From Granulicella mallensis MP5ACTX8 (GTDB lineage Bacteria; Acidobacteriota; Terriglobia; Terriglobales; Acidobacteriaceae), in the NCBI RefSeq assembly GCF_000178955.2, contig NC_016631.1:5828001-5892000 (forward strand): 64,000 bases of DNA, read 5' to 3'. Position numbers and translations under genes: made by a program. Shown one piece after another: positions 27,332-36,254 of the stretch; position 1 is the first letter of the stretch; the number at the start of each line of letters is the position of its first letter. The notes beneath the pieces are model-generated. The model saw nothing but the letters and a program-made list of their open reading frames with translations. It did not search any database and was not told the DNA's origin.

Positions 27332-29035
27332 ATGCGCTCTCTGTCTGCTTCCGTATTCGCCGCTGCCTCCGCTTCTCGGCCCCTCTCTCTATCGCTCGTT
27401 CTCGCTCTCAGCCTTGGCCTGACCGCTGGTGCACAACAGCCTGCGGCCCCTGCTGCTGCGCCAGATCCTGCCGCCGCTCTTGCGCAGACCCCGGCGCAGG
27501 CTCCGACTCAGGTCGAGCAGCAGCCGGCCCCCTCCACTCCGGCGAACACTATCCGGCGCAACGTCAATCTGGTGGTCCTGGATGGTGTCGTCGTCGATCA
27601 GAAGGGCAAGGTTGTCACCGATCTCAAGCGGGAAGAGTTTCACATCACTGAAGACGGTGCGCCGCAGCAGGTTCGCAACTTCGAAACACCCGGCCAGTTC
27701 ACGCCGACACCCGACGTCACGATCAACTCCACAGCGGACCTCGATCACCTGGCGCCGCGCGCTCCGGTTAACATCGTCCTGCTCGACGAGTTCAACACCC
27801 GCTTCGAAGATATGGCCTTCGCGCGGTACTCGCTGAAGAAGTGGCTCGAGAAGCAACCGGACAAGCTCGACACGCCGACCATGCTGATCGCCGTGGACCT
27901 GCAGCACTTTACCGTGCTGCGGGACTACACCCAGAACAAGGACGAGATCCTCAGCGCGCTCGATCACCACTTCGTCGCCTACCCCTGGCAGGTGCATGAG
28001 TTTGCCTGGATAGCGGAACGCTATACGACAGCCCTGTACTCCCTGCGACGGGTGGCCGAAGCCAGCATCGGGCACTTCGGCCATAAGAACATGATCTGGA
28101 TCGGCCGCGGCTTCCCCACGCTCGACTTCGCGCGGATCTCCGTGGACGATCAGCAGCATGTTCACAGCGCCGTCGAACAGACCGTCAACGAACTCCGCGA
28201 TGCCCGCGTCACGCTCTACACTGTCGACCCGGCCGGGGTGCAGGTGAACCCCGGCGTCTATGGCAGGGATGCGGGAATCTTCGCGGCCTTCGGCGGCGAC
28301 CCCGACTTCCAGGCACTCGCCCGCGCCACCGGAGGCCGCAACCTCTATGGCCGCAACGATGTCGACGCCGAGATCGGCACCTCTATCCGGGACGGCTCCA
28401 GCCTCTACACCCTGACCTATGTCCCCACCAACAACACGGAGGATGAGCATAATAAGCTCCGCCGCATCCAGGTCACCCTCGACCGCCCCGGCCTTACCTT
28501 TATCACCCGCCAGGGCTACTATCCGAACCGCTTCGCCGCGCGTCCGACCCGCGATGGGAGGATGGGAAACCGCCTGGTCTCGGAGCTTGCCAATGCCGGA
28601 TCGAGCAACATGGCCTACGACGCGGTCTCCTTTACCGTGACGACCTCTCCTACCGACAGCAATACGTACAAGTTCCACGTCGAACCCCGCGGAGTGGCCT
28701 GGTACATTACCGACGGCACCAAGCCGCGCTTTACCCGGCTCATCATCATGTCGACCGCCTTCGACCGCAAGGGCAAAGAGTTGAAGGCCGACGCCAGAAG
28801 GCTGGAGTTCAAGGCCCCTGCGGCTGCTCCTTCTACAGGACGCATCGAGCTGCCTCTCGATTTCGAGGTGAAATTCGACGCCGTCCCCAAGGCGGTGCGG
28901 ACTCGCATGGTGGTTCGCGTGGAGGCCTCGGGCCGCATGGGGACAGCCGATCTGACGCTCGGGCCGGGAGCGACGGCCAGCTCCTTCATCACGCAGGACG
29001 CGGCGGCGCCGGCGGGCGCACCTGCTACACCGTAG
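27332..29035 (+). CDS. VWFA-related acidobacterial-type secreted protein
   Basis: 567-residue exported protein of the VWFA-related family that is common in Acidobacteriota (TIGR03436-like). A signal peptide (about 1-32) is followed by an Ala/Pro/Gln linker (about 33-75). The conserved opening NLVVLDGVVVDQKGKVVTDL (about 80-100) precedes a von Willebrand A-like region (about 130-370; VNIVLLDEFNTRFEDM, then MIWIGRGFPTLDF). The C-terminal part is beta-rich. The Asp in LLDEFNT may stand in the place of the MIDAS DxSxS motif, which is altered. ATG 27332 has GGAG upstream; the longer frame from 27209 lies in repeat sequence. Function is unknown; matrix or adhesion roles are only suggested by the domain. 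Confidence 0.85.
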   Translation: MRSLSASVFAAASASRPLSLSLVLALSLGLTAGAQQPAAPAAAPDPAAALAQTPAQAPTQVEQQPAPSTPANTIRRNVNLVVLDGVVVDQKGKVVTDLKREEFHITEDGAPQQVRNFETPGQFTPTPDVTINSTADLDHLAPRAPVNIVLLDEFNTRFEDMAFARYSLKKWLEKQPDKLDTPTMLIAVDLQHFTVLRDYTQNKDEILSALDHHFVAYPWQVHEFAWIAERYTTALYSLRRVAEASIGHFGHKNMIWIGRGFPTLDFARISVDDQQHVHSAVEQTVNELRDARVTLYTVDPAGVQVNPGVYGRDAGIFAAFGGDPDFQALARATGGRNLYGRNDVDAEIGTSIRDGSSLYTLTYVPTNNTEDEHNKLRRIQVTLDRPGLTFITRQGYYPNRFAARPTRDGRMGNRLVSELANAGSSNMAYDAVSFTVTTSPTDSNTYKFHVEPRGVAWYITDGTKPRFTRLIIMSTAFDRKGKELKADARRLEFKAPAAAPSTGRIELPLDFEVKFDAVPKAVRTRMVVRVEASGRMGTADLTLGPGATASSFITQDAAAPAGAPATP

Positions 29036-29139
29036 AGTAGAGCCCTTTCGTCGGATAGGGGTAGGCGCCACAGTGTCCCATGTGTCTGTGTCGGCCTTGA
29101 TCTCCTTTATCTTTGCGAGCTCCCAACAAACAGCAGATT

Positions 29140-29180
29140 CCCTCCGGGAATGACAACAAGAAAAGCAAAACAACCAGAGC
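29140..29180. repeat. Short repeat unit (ACAACAAGAAAAGCAAA family)
   Basis: CAGATTCCCTCCGGGAATGA followed by CAACAAGAAAAGCAAAAC. It matches the unit near 1346 and the tandem copies near 35650. Confidence 0.5.
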
Positions 29181-29219
29181 CCGGGCATGCCGGGCTCATG
29201 TTGTTTTATTTGCAGGCTT

Positions 29220-29471
29220 TTATCCCTTATTCGTAACCAGTCGATACAGCCAGGTCAGGATGATCGCGCCCAGCGTTGCGACGATGATGCTGAAGATGAT
29301 TCCGCCACCGCCGACGTGGAAGAAGCTCATGAGCCAACCACCCAGAATCGCGCCGAGAATTCCGATCACGATGTCGCCGATGACGCCGTAACCTTCGCCC
29401 TTCATGATCTTGCCGGTCAGGAAACCAGCGATCAGGCCGATCAAAATCCACCAGATAATTCCGTGTCCCAT
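29220..29471 (-). CDS. GlsB/YeaQ/YmgE family stress-response membrane protein
   Basis: 83-residue protein of three short membrane helices with the family pattern GLIAGFLTGKIMKGEGYGVIGDI and GILGAILGGWL. Such proteins (transglycosylase-associated) are small inner-membrane proteins induced by stress; biochemical function is not settled. Start is ATG with an AGAGGAG Shine-Dalgarno. It is divergent from kdsA with a 130-nt gap. Confidence 0.93.
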   Translation of the reverse strand: MGHGIIWWILIGLIAGFLTGKIMKGEGYGVIGDIVIGILGAILGGWLMSFFHVGGGGIIFSIIVATLGAIILTWLYRLVTNKG

Positions 29472-29601
29472 ACAATCTCCTCTTCTGCGTTGATTTGACT
29501 ACGTGCGAATTGAACCACGGCACTGTTCGCAAGTCCACGACTTTTAATAAGGCCTTTTTACGCGGCCCTATTCCACGTCCATTTACGAATACACTTAATT
29601 T

Positions 29602-30432
29602 GTGAGCCATCCAGAAAAGTTCAATATCGGCAGCGTGACCGCGGGCAGCGGCGAGCTGTTTCTTATCGCAGGGCCCTGTGTCCTTGAATCCGAGAGCCAT
29701 GCACGCGGGTTGGCCGACGCCATCCAGCGCATCGCCTCCGATCTCGGCGTGCCCTACATCTTCAAGGCCAGCTACGACAAGGCCAACCGCACCTCGATCC
29801 ATAGCTTTCGCGGCCCGGGGCTGGCCGAGGGCTGCCGCATCCTGCGCGCGATCGCGGAGAGCAACAAGCTGCCGGTGCTGACGGACATCCACACGCCCGA
29901 GCAGTGCGTGGCGGCGAGCGACGCCCTGGGACCGGTCGAGGCCATGCTGCAGATTCCGGCGTTCCTGTGCCGCCAGACCGACCTGCTGATCGCCGCCGCC
30001 AACACCGGCCGCGCGATCAATGTGAAGAAGGGCCAGTTCGTTGCGCCGTGGGACATACGCCATGCGGTCGAGAAGATCCGCGAGAGCGGCAATCAGCGCG
30101 TCTCGCTGACGGAACGCGGCGCCAGCTTTGGCTATAACAACCTGGTCGTCGACATGCGCGGGCTGCCGGTGATGCGCGAGTTTGCGCCGGTGGTCTTCGA
30201 CGGCACGCACTCGGTGCAGACGCCGAGCGGCGGTAAGGGCGTCTCAGGCGGACAGCCGGAGTTTATCCCCGTGCTGGCGCGGGCGGCGGTGGCGGCGGGA
30301 ATCGACGGAGTGTTTCTGGAGGTCCACGACAACCCCGCCGAAGCTAAGAGCGACGGCGCGAATGCGCTGCATCTCAACAAGCTCAAAGGGGTGCTGGAGA
30401 CGCTGCTGGCCGTGCATGCGGCCGTGCGGTAG
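29602..30432 (+). CDS. kdsA: 3-deoxy-8-phosphooctulonate synthase (KDO-8-phosphate synthase)
   Basis: 276-residue enzyme that condenses phosphoenolpyruvate with arabinose-5-phosphate to give KDO-8-phosphate for lipopolysaccharide inner core. Motifs: LFLIAGPCVLES near residue 20, YIFKASYDKANRTS (substrate loop), LPVLTDIH, QIPAFLCRQTDLL, GQFVAPWD, and FDGTHSVQ. The triad Cys in AGPC and the later metal-site Asp may indicate whether it is the metal-dependent type; I cannot settle this by eye. GTG start. Its TAG stop abuts the stop of the convergent gene, forming TAGCTA. This confirms a Gram-negative outer membrane. Confidence 0.96.
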   Translation: MSHPEKFNIGSVTAGSGELFLIAGPCVLESESHARGLADAIQRIASDLGVPYIFKASYDKANRTSIHSFRGPGLAEGCRILRAIAESNKLPVLTDIHTPEQCVAASDALGPVEAMLQIPAFLCRQTDLLIAAANTGRAINVKKGQFVAPWDIRHAVEKIRESGNQRVSLTERGASFGYNNLVVDMRGLPVMREFAPVVFDGTHSVQTPSGGKGVSGGQPEFIPVLARAAVAAGIDGVFLEVHDNPAEAKSDGANALHLNKLKGVLETLLAVHAAVR

Positions 30433-30963
30433 CTATCGCGTGCTGACCTGTGTGGCGTGGATCTCGGGCTTCTGCTGGTTCCAGTTGTCGTTGATGCCTT
30501 CAAAGATCAGCCGGAAGTCGGCCTCCGCGCCGGGAGCCAGCGGGGCGGCGCTGACCGGCTCGGTGTCGATGTAGGGTTCGCGGGTGCGGATCAGGCTCAG
30601 GGGGACGGTCTCAGTCTGCGGAGGCATCCCCGTGTCGTTGGCAAACAGCACCTGCACGGTGACGCCGGTGACCGTCGACGGGCCGTGGTTCGCGATGTGG
30701 CCGTCGATGTAGGTGGATTTGCCGCCGGAGATACTCGTCGACTCGCTCATCTGAATGTTGCTGATCGCGAGATTGGGGCCATAGGCCGCGTTAGCAGCAG
30801 ACGAGCTGCCATGACGGTGGCCCAGCATCACCAGCACGAGCACCAGGATCACCACCGCAACCGAGGCGATACCTACAGCCGTCGTGGGAAAGCTGCGCTC
30901 GCGGGGCGGCTCGTTGAACATTCCGGAGGATGGCGTCGTTGACTTCGGGTCAGGTGCCTGCAT
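30433..30963 (-). CDS. Single-pass membrane protein with periplasmic beta domain
   Basis: 176-residue protein: a Pro/Ser-rich cytoplasmic N-terminus, one helix (about 29-46), and a C-terminal beta domain of about 115 residues containing STYIDGHIANHGPSTVTGVT and APLAPGAEADFRLIFEGI, as in FxLyD or DUF2393-type domains. Such domains may bind partners at the envelope; no function can be given. It ends tail-to-tail with kdsA with no intervening base. Confidence 0.65.
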   Translation of the reverse strand: MQAPDPKSTTPSSGMFNEPPRERSFPTTAVGIASVAVVILVLVLVMLGHRHGSSSAANAAYGPNLAISNIQMSESTSISGGKSTYIDGHIANHGPSTVTGVTVQVLFANDTGMPPQTETVPLSLIRTREPYIDTEPVSAAPLAPGAEADFRLIFEGINDNWNQQKPEIHATQVSTR

Positions 30964-31000
30964 GATTGCCGATTCTATACCGCCAGCGTGCGTGTGATGG

Positions 31001-31100
31001 CAAACTCGCTTCTCGACTCTCGCAGCTCGAAGTTGGGCACAGGATCGAGCCAGGGTTTTCTTACGAGACTCGAGAGGTGAGTAGCGAGAAACGAGTCGAG
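31001..31100. repeat. Heptamer-like GAG-rich inverted repeat
   Basis: ACTCGCTTCTCGACTCTCGC in the left arm (31001-31031), a spacer of about 29 nt, then GAGACTCGAGAGGTGAGTAGCGAG in the right arm (31061-31100). It is related to the CGAG-type hairpins at 47969, 49149 and 50824. Confidence 0.6.
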
Positions 31101-31105
31101 ACGGC

Positions 31106-31867
31106 CTAGGCGAAGCTGGCGCGTTTGACCTTCTGGCGGAAGTCCTCGCCGGTCATCTCGACGACGACGCACATCTCCTGCAGGCGCGAACGCATGCGCT
31201 CGCCGATGCGGTCGCCCAGGGTCTCTTCGCGCACTGCGGCGCGTGCCCCTGAGACCTCGCCGCCAAAGGGCGGGAGGTTCGCATAGTTGGTCGTGATGAT
31301 GGTCGTGCGGCGGTCGTTGTAGCGGGTGTTCAGAATGTGCGCGACGGTGTCCCACACCCAGTCGGTCGGCTTCGACGCGCCAAGTTCGTCGAGCACCAGC
31401 ACTTCGGCCTCAAACACCGGGGCGAGGACTTCGAGCTCCGTTTCGTTCACGCTGCGGTTGTAGCTGTTCTGCACCTGCTTGAGCAGGTCGCGATAGTCGT
31501 AGAACAGCCCCTTGGCGCCGCGCTCGGAGATCAGCGCCTGCAGCATGCCCACCGCGAGGTGCGTCTTGCCGACGCCGATGGAGCCGGTAAGCAGCAGACC
31601 GTTGCCGTTGGTGTCGAACGGGTAGCCCTGGACGAACTTGCGCGCCATCACATGGGCGGAGGCCAGCGAGCGGCTGGCCCCGGCGAAGTTGGTGACGTAC
31701 TCGTCGAGCGAGCAGTGCGCGTAGCGCTGCGGGATGCGGGCCTGCTCCGTCGCCCGCTCGGTACGGCGAGCCGCCCGGCAGACGCACTCCTGCGCGACGC
31801 GGATGCCGCCGGGGCGTTCGACGAGGCGCAGGCCGGAGCCGTCGCAGATAGGGCAGGGTTCAACCAT
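31106..31867 (-). CDS. DnaC/IstB-like AAA+ ATPase with N-terminal zinc motif
   Basis: 253-residue ATPase. Residues 1-35 carry CPICDGSG and a later CVC, likely a small zinc-binding motif. The AAA+ core has Walker A TGSIGVGKTHLA (about 90-101), Walker B VLVLDELG (about 150-157) and sensor-1 ITTNY. DnaC-like proteins load the replicative helicase or act in transposon target choice. There is no transposase here, so a helicase-loading role is more likely. The frame extends 16 codons upstream, but ATG 31867 starts the Cys motif. It is divergent from eutB. Confidence 0.85.
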   Translation of the reverse strand: MVEPCPICDGSGLRLVERPGGIRVAQECVCRAARRTERATEQARIPQRYAHCSLDEYVTNFAGASRSLASAHVMARKFVQGYPFDTNGNGLLLTGSIGVGKTHLAVGMLQALISERGAKGLFYDYRDLLKQVQNSYNRSVNETELEVLAPVFEAEVLVLDELGASKPTDWVWDTVAHILNTRYNDRRTTIITTNYANLPPFGGEVSGARAAVREETLGDRIGERMRSRLQEMCVVVEMTGEDFRQKVKRASFA

Positions 31868-31979
31868 TGATATCCAGTATCGCAGCCTTGCCGGTCTGTG
31901 CGAATCACGCCGCAAACGAGGAAAGCTGCCGCCTGACGCAAGGACGTAACGGCGACCTACTACAATCTGGGCAACACGT

Positions 31980-33359
31980 ATGCCATACAGTCACACAGTT
32001 CGCGGCGTGAAACATACCTTCGCCAACCTGCGGACGCTGCTGGCCAAGGCTTCGCCGCTGCGGTCGGGTGACCAGCTTGCGGGTATAGCAGCCTCCGGGG
32101 CGGAGGAGCGGGTCATCGCCCAGATGACCCTCGCCGAGCTGCCCCTGAGCGTCTTCACGAATGAAGCCGTCATTCCCTACGAGACCGATGCCGTAACGCG
32201 CCTCATCATCGATAGCCATGATCCGCAAGCCTTTGCGCCGATCGCCGGGCTGAGTATCGGCGAGTTCCGCGACTGGCTACTCTCCGACGAAGCCACCGGC
32301 GAGCGGCTTGCCGGACTGTCGATCATGCCGGAGATGGCTGCCGCCGTCTCCAAACTGATGCGCGTGCAGGATTTGATCCAGGTGGCCCGTAAGATCTCTG
32401 TGGTCTCCCGCTTCCGCACGACGGTCGGTCTCCCCGGGCGGCTTTCCACTCGGCTGCAGCCGAACCATCCCACCGACGACCCGCTGGGCATCGCCGCCAG
32501 CATCCTGGATGGTCTGCGGCTGGGTTCCGGCGATGCGGTCATCGGGATCAACCCGGTCTCGGACAGCGTGGCCAGTGTGACCCATCTGCTGCGGCTGATC
32601 GACCACGTGCGCCTGCGCTACAGCATTCCTACGCAAAGCTGCGTGCTGGCCCACGTCACTACGCAGATGGAAGCCATGCAGCAGGGTGCGCCGCTCGATC
32701 TGCTCTTTCAATCGATCGCCGGAACCGAGGCCGCGAATGCGTCGTTCGGAGTCAGCCTGGAGCTGCTCGACGAAGCCCATGCCATGGCCCGCGAGCTCAA
32801 GCGCGGAGGACTTGACGGTGAGACCGGCGGAGAGAACGTCTTCTACTTCGAGACCGGCCAGGGCAGTGCGCTCTCGGCGAATGCGCACCACAAGGTAGAC
32901 CAACAGACGCTCGAAGCCCGCGCCTACGCCGTCGCGCAACGTTACAAACCGATGCTGGTGAACACGGTCGTAGGCTTCATCGGGCCGGAGTACCTGTATG
33001 ACGGCAAACAGATTCTGCGCGCAGGGCTCGAAGACCACTTCTGCGGCAAGCTGCTCGGCCTGCCGATGGGATGTGACATCTGCTACACCAACCACGCCGA
33101 AGCCGATCAGGATGACATGGACGCTCTGCTGACCATGCTGGGCGCGGCCGGCGTCAACTACATCATGGGCGTGCCTGGCGCCGACGACATCATGCTGAAC
33201 TACCAGAGCACCTCGTTCCACGACGCGCTCTACCTGCGCCGTCTGCTGGGGCTCAGGCCCGCGCCGGAGTTCGAAGCCTGGCTCGCCGGCGAAGGTTTTC
33301 ATCAACTCCAGCGCCTCGGTCAGCCTGCGGCGCTGCTGCCGCTGGAGGTTGCCCAATGA
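31980..33359 (+). CDS. eutB: Ethanolamine ammonia-lyase large subunit
   Basis: 459-residue EutB, the catalytic TIM-barrel subunit of the adenosylcobalamin-dependent enzyme that converts ethanolamine to acetaldehyde and ammonia. Recognisable blocks: LLAKASPLRSGDQLAG near the N-terminus, RLQPNHPTDD, GDAVIGINPVSDS, FFETGQGSALSAN-like region (FYFETGQGSALS), and PMGCDICYTNHAEADQDDM. Length matches E. coli EutB (453). The next gene starts inside its stop (ATGA), implying translational coupling. No microcompartment shell or eutR genes are visible nearby. Confidence 0.95.
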   Translation: MPYSHTVRGVKHTFANLRTLLAKASPLRSGDQLAGIAASGAEERVIAQMTLAELPLSVFTNEAVIPYETDAVTRLIIDSHDPQAFAPIAGLSIGEFRDWLLSDEATGERLAGLSIMPEMAAAVSKLMRVQDLIQVARKISVVSRFRTTVGLPGRLSTRLQPNHPTDDPLGIAASILDGLRLGSGDAVIGINPVSDSVASVTHLLRLIDHVRLRYSIPTQSCVLAHVTTQMEAMQQGAPLDLLFQSIAGTEAANASFGVSLELLDEAHAMARELKRGGLDGETGGENVFYFETGQGSALSANAHHKVDQQTLEARAYAVAQRYKPMLVNTVVGFIGPEYLYDGKQILRAGLEDHFCGKLLGLPMGCDICYTNHAEADQDDMDALLTMLGAAGVNYIMGVPGADDIMLNYQSTSFHDALYLRRLLGLRPAPEFEAWLAGEGFHQLQRLGQPAALLPLEVAQ

Positions 33360-34126
33360 GCCGCGAGATCGACAAGACAGATAAGCCGCAAGAGCTCCCC
33401 ACCACCGCGCGCCTCTCGTTGGGCCTTACCGGCGCTGCCATTCCTACGCGGGAGCAGCTTCGCTTTCAGCTCGATCATGCGCTCGCGCGCGACGCGGTTC
33501 ACACCCTGCTCGACATTCCGGCGCTGCTGCATGGACTGCAGCTGCGAGGCCGCGCAGGCTTCGTGCTGCGCAGCGCGATCGAAGGCGAATCCCGCCAGAA
33601 GGGCCGCCATCTCTACCTGCGCCGCCCCGATCTCGGCCGCACCCTGCATCCTGACTTTGCACAAGCACTGCGGGACTATGCCGCGAGCACCCCGGAAAAA
33701 CCCGACGTTGCCTTCATCCTCGTGGACGGACTCTCCGCGCTGGCCATCGAGCGCCATGCGCTGCCGCTGCTCGATGCCCTGCTTCCCACGCTGGACGACT
33801 GCTCCCTGGGGCCCATCTGCATCGTCTCGCAGGGCCGCGTGGCCATTGGCGATGAGATCGGACATCTGCTCGGAGCCAGACTTGTCGTGCTGATGATCGG
33901 CGAACGCCCCGGACTTAGTTCGCCGGACTCGCTCGGGGTCTACATCACGTGGAACCCTCTTCCCGGCCGCACGGACGCCGAGCGCAACTGCGTGTCGAAT
34001 ATCCGTCAGGAGGGGCTGAGCTATAACGATGCAGCACAACGTATCGCGTTCTATATGAAGGAAGCCCGACGACTTGAGGCTACGGGTGTTGCGCTTAAGG
34101 AGAGCTCGGGATTGAAGAGTGGCTAG
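33356..34126 (+). CDS. eutC: Ethanolamine ammonia-lyase small subunit
   Basis: 256-residue EutC, which helps bind the cobalamin cofactor in the EutBC complex. It has ARLSLGLTGAAIPTREQLRFQLDHALARDAV near the start, FILVDGLSALAIERHALPLL, and SPDSLGVYITWNPLPGRTDAERNCVSNI, all typical of EutC. It overlaps eutB by 4 nt (ATGA). The cell needs adenosylcobalamin for this step; no cobalamin gene is in the window except the CobW-like GTPase downstream, which is not necessarily linked. Confidence 0.94.
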   Translation: MSREIDKTDKPQELPTTARLSLGLTGAAIPTREQLRFQLDHALARDAVHTLLDIPALLHGLQLRGRAGFVLRSAIEGESRQKGRHLYLRRPDLGRTLHPDFAQALRDYAASTPEKPDVAFILVDGLSALAIERHALPLLDALLPTLDDCSLGPICIVSQGRVAIGDEIGHLLGARLVVLMIGERPGLSSPDSLGVYITWNPLPGRTDAERNCVSNIRQEGLSYNDAAQRIAFYMKEARRLEATGVALKESSGLKSG

Positions 34127-34164
34127 GGTCCTGCTATAGCTGACCCCATGATGTGTTTTATCTC

Positions 34165-34402
34165 ACCACAGAATCGTCATCCTGAGCGAAGCGTCCCAGC
34201 CTTTGGGGACGCGAAGTCGAAGGACCCCAACGGTTGCAGTATCACCCATGCTCTTCGCACCTTTTCTAGCTCAGGCGCTCGAGCTTGGGCTTTCGTGGTG
34301 GAAAAGGTCCCAACATTGTTTGGTGAGATCAAATCCCTCGGGGTCCTTCGACTACGCACCTCGCAAAGAACGCGAGGTGCTTCGCTCAGGATGACGCATC
34401 TG
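34165..34402. repeat. Long inverted-arm element with conserved core (family 1)
   Basis: Left arm about 34165-34235 (GTCATCCTGAGCGAAGCG ... TCGAAGGACCCC), right arm about 34331-34402 (GGGGTCCTTCGACTACG ... TTCGCTCAGGATGAC). The 95-nt core between them matches, as a reverse complement, the core of the element at 56712-56950. This fills the gene-free stretch 34127-34491 apart from its ends, where I see nothing. Confidence 0.8.
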
Positions 34403-34491
34403 TGAGGGATGTGAGCAAGAGCATATGGGTACATCCACGGGAGAAGAGACACCGGGGAAGCCTGCGGCTCCTCTCTGGTAAGGGATGGAGA

Positions 34492-35556
34492 TCACCCGGC
34501 AGTCGCACTGAGATCGCTGCAGGCCTCGTCCATCGCCGCGATGAGAGTATTAAAGAAGCCTTCGATGACCTCTTTCTTGATGCTCTGCGTGATGATGACC
34601 AGCCGGGTGCGGTGGTCCTCGTCGGGCCACTGGTCCAGCCACTGCACAGGATGGAAGATGTGCTGCACGCCGTGAACCACTGCAGGCCGGTCCTCTCCCT
34701 TTACATTGACGATGCCCTTCATACGCAGCAACTGCGGCCCTACCTTCGCGGCCATGATCTCGATGAACATCTCGAAAGCCAGCCCGTGGATCGGCTGCTC
34801 GTGCGTGATAGCAAATGATTCAATCTTGTCGTTGTGCCGATTCACGTTGTGATGGTGATGATGTCCCTCATGCTCCTGCCGTTGATAAGCCTCTGCCTGG
34901 AGCCAGCTTCGTACGTCCTCGGTCTTCTTCAAAGGGTCGTATCCCTCTTCGCCGAAGAGATCGGACACGGAGAGTTCCGGTGGCCGTCCCGTCAGAATCT
35001 TCGCCGCAGGGTTGATGCGGTGAAGCCTGTCGATCAGTTCTTCGCGAACATCTTTGCTGACGAGGTCCGTCTTGCTCAGGAGGATGCGTTCCGCCATCGC
35101 GGCCTGTTTGCGGGACTCCCGATGAGTATCGAGCGTGTGGCTGCCGTTGACGGCATCTACCACCGTAACGACGCTGTCGAGATGGTAGAGGGCCTGTAGC
35201 TCCGGCGAGGTCATCAGCGTGTGGATGATGGGCACGGGGTCCGCGAGGCCGGTTGTCTCGATCACCACCCGGTCGAATCCTGAACCGACGTAGCGTCTTG
35301 CGATCAACGATTGCAGGGTTTGATGGAGATCATCCTGGATGGTGCAGCAGATGCAGCCGCTTTGCAGCTCGACGATGTTCTCGTCGCTATGCTCGACGAG
35401 GCTGTGGTCCAGGCCTACTTCGCCGAACTCGTTGATGATAACGGCGGTGTTTGCCATCTCGGGCATCTTCAACAGGGCGGAGAGCAACGTGGTCTTCCCC
35501 GCTCCGAGGAAGCCGGAGAGGACGGTAACGGGCAGGCGGGTATCGGTCGTCGACAT
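34492..35556 (-). CDS. CobW/COG0523-family metal-chaperone GTPase
   Basis: 354-residue GTPase of the COG0523 family, metallochaperones for zinc or cobalt. Visible: Walker A GFLGAGKT (15-22), GCICC metal motif (67-71), a Walker B-like VIETTGLADP, SKTDLV (guanine specificity), and a His-rich loop HEGHHHHHNVNRH around residue 230. The C-terminal CobW_C domain contains LLRMKGIVNVKGEDRPAVVHGVQH. The frame opens 9 codons upstream, but ATG 35556 starts the conserved N-terminus. The His-rich loop suggests zinc, nickel or cobalt. No Zur box was found by eye. Confidence 0.92.
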   Translation of the reverse strand: MSTTDTRLPVTVLSGFLGAGKTTLLSALLKMPEMANTAVIINEFGEVGLDHSLVEHSDENIVELQSGCICCTIQDDLHQTLQSLIARRYVGSGFDRVVIETTGLADPVPIIHTLMTSPELQALYHLDSVVTVVDAVNGSHTLDTHRESRKQAAMAERILLSKTDLVSKDVREELIDRLHRINPAAKILTGRPPELSVSDLFGEEGYDPLKKTEDVRSWLQAEAYQRQEHEGHHHHHNVNRHNDKIESFAITHEQPIHGLAFEMFIEIMAAKVGPQLLRMKGIVNVKGEDRPAVVHGVQHIFHPVQWLDQWPDEDHRTRLVIITQSIKKEVIEGFFNTLIAAMDEACSDLSATAG

Positions 35557-35649
35557 ATCCGCACTGTAATTTATTGCGAACATATTCGCAATAATGGGTT
35601 GGCGAGGGGCTGCGTGGACTGGCGGGGGAAGCAGATCCCCTGCGGGGAT

Positions 35650-35703
35650 GACAACAAGAAAGGCAAAGACAACAAGAAAGGCAAAGACAACAAGAAAAGC
35701 AAA
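35650..35703. repeat. Three tandem 18-nt repeats upstream of rpmE
   Basis: GACAACAAGAAAGGCAAA occurs three times in a row (35650-35667, 35668-35685, 35686-35703; the last has one change). The unit belongs to the ACAACAAGAAAAGCAAA family. It lies in the 346-nt gap between the CobW gene and rpmE; otherwise I see only a possible rpmE leader there. Confidence 0.9.
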
Positions 35704-35902
35704 AAGCAGGGGCAGCTTGCCCTCTTGACGGTGGGTGGTAAACTAGCAAAAAGCGCCTGAAACCCCGGGAGTCGGGGTCCAAGCTCGCAGCGCGACAGGA
35801 ACATCGATGCACTGAGCCCCTTGAAGATCGGCCCAACCGGCTGGTTTCAATGCCACTGCAAGCGAACCGTTCTGCGGCGGGTTAGCTACGAAAGGTATCA
35901 CC

Positions 35903-36145
35903 ATGGCAAAGACTGGAATTCATCCCACCTACGAAAACATCAATGTGAAGTGCGCCTGCGGAAACATCTTCCAGACGCGTTCCACGCACAAGGGCGACAT
36001 CGTCGTCGAAATCTGCTCCGCCTGCCACCCGTTCTTCACCGGCAAGCAGAAGCTGGTCGACACCGCCGGACGCATCGAGCGCTTCCGCCGCAAGTTCGCG
36101 GCAACCGATGCGAAGAAGGCCGAAGCCGCTGCCAACGCGAAGTAA
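35903..36145 (+). CDS. rpmE: 50S ribosomal protein L31 (zinc-binding form)
   Basis: 80-residue L31 of the zinc-binding (C+) type, with Cys17, Cys19, Cys38 and Cys41 (CAC and CSAC). It has the standard [17 protein letters not shown] and [20 protein letters not shown] blocks and an Ala/Lys-rich tail. ATG with a short AAAGG upstream. Expression in other bacteria responds to zinc; here no Zur site is evident. Confidence 0.97.
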   Translation: MAKTGIHPTYENINVKCACGNIFQTRSTHKGDIVVEICSACHPFFTGKQKLVDTAGRIERFRRKFAATDAKKAEAAANAK

Positions 36146-36168
36146 CTCTCGCAGCATTTCAGCGAAAC

Positions 36169-36203
36169 CGAGAGGCCTCCGCGACCAGCGGGGGCCTTTC
36201 TTC
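36169..36203 (+). terminator. Terminator after rpmE
   Basis: AGGCCTCCGC and AGCGGGGGCCT around a short loop, followed by TTCTT. It lies 23 nt after the rpmE stop and before the dus gene. Confidence 0.75.
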
Positions 36204-36254
36204 TTGAACTAGTATCTTTTGATACTTGAAAGCCTTGTGGAACGCGATACGTAT

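Noticed and set aside
31106-31867. IstB helper of an insertion sequence
   Set aside because: There is no IstA transposase or terminal repeat near it and it has an N-terminal Cys motif; a DnaC-like role is more likely.
35650-35703. Possible CRISPR array
   Set aside because: Three 18-nt units are directly adjacent without unique spacers and there are no cas genes.
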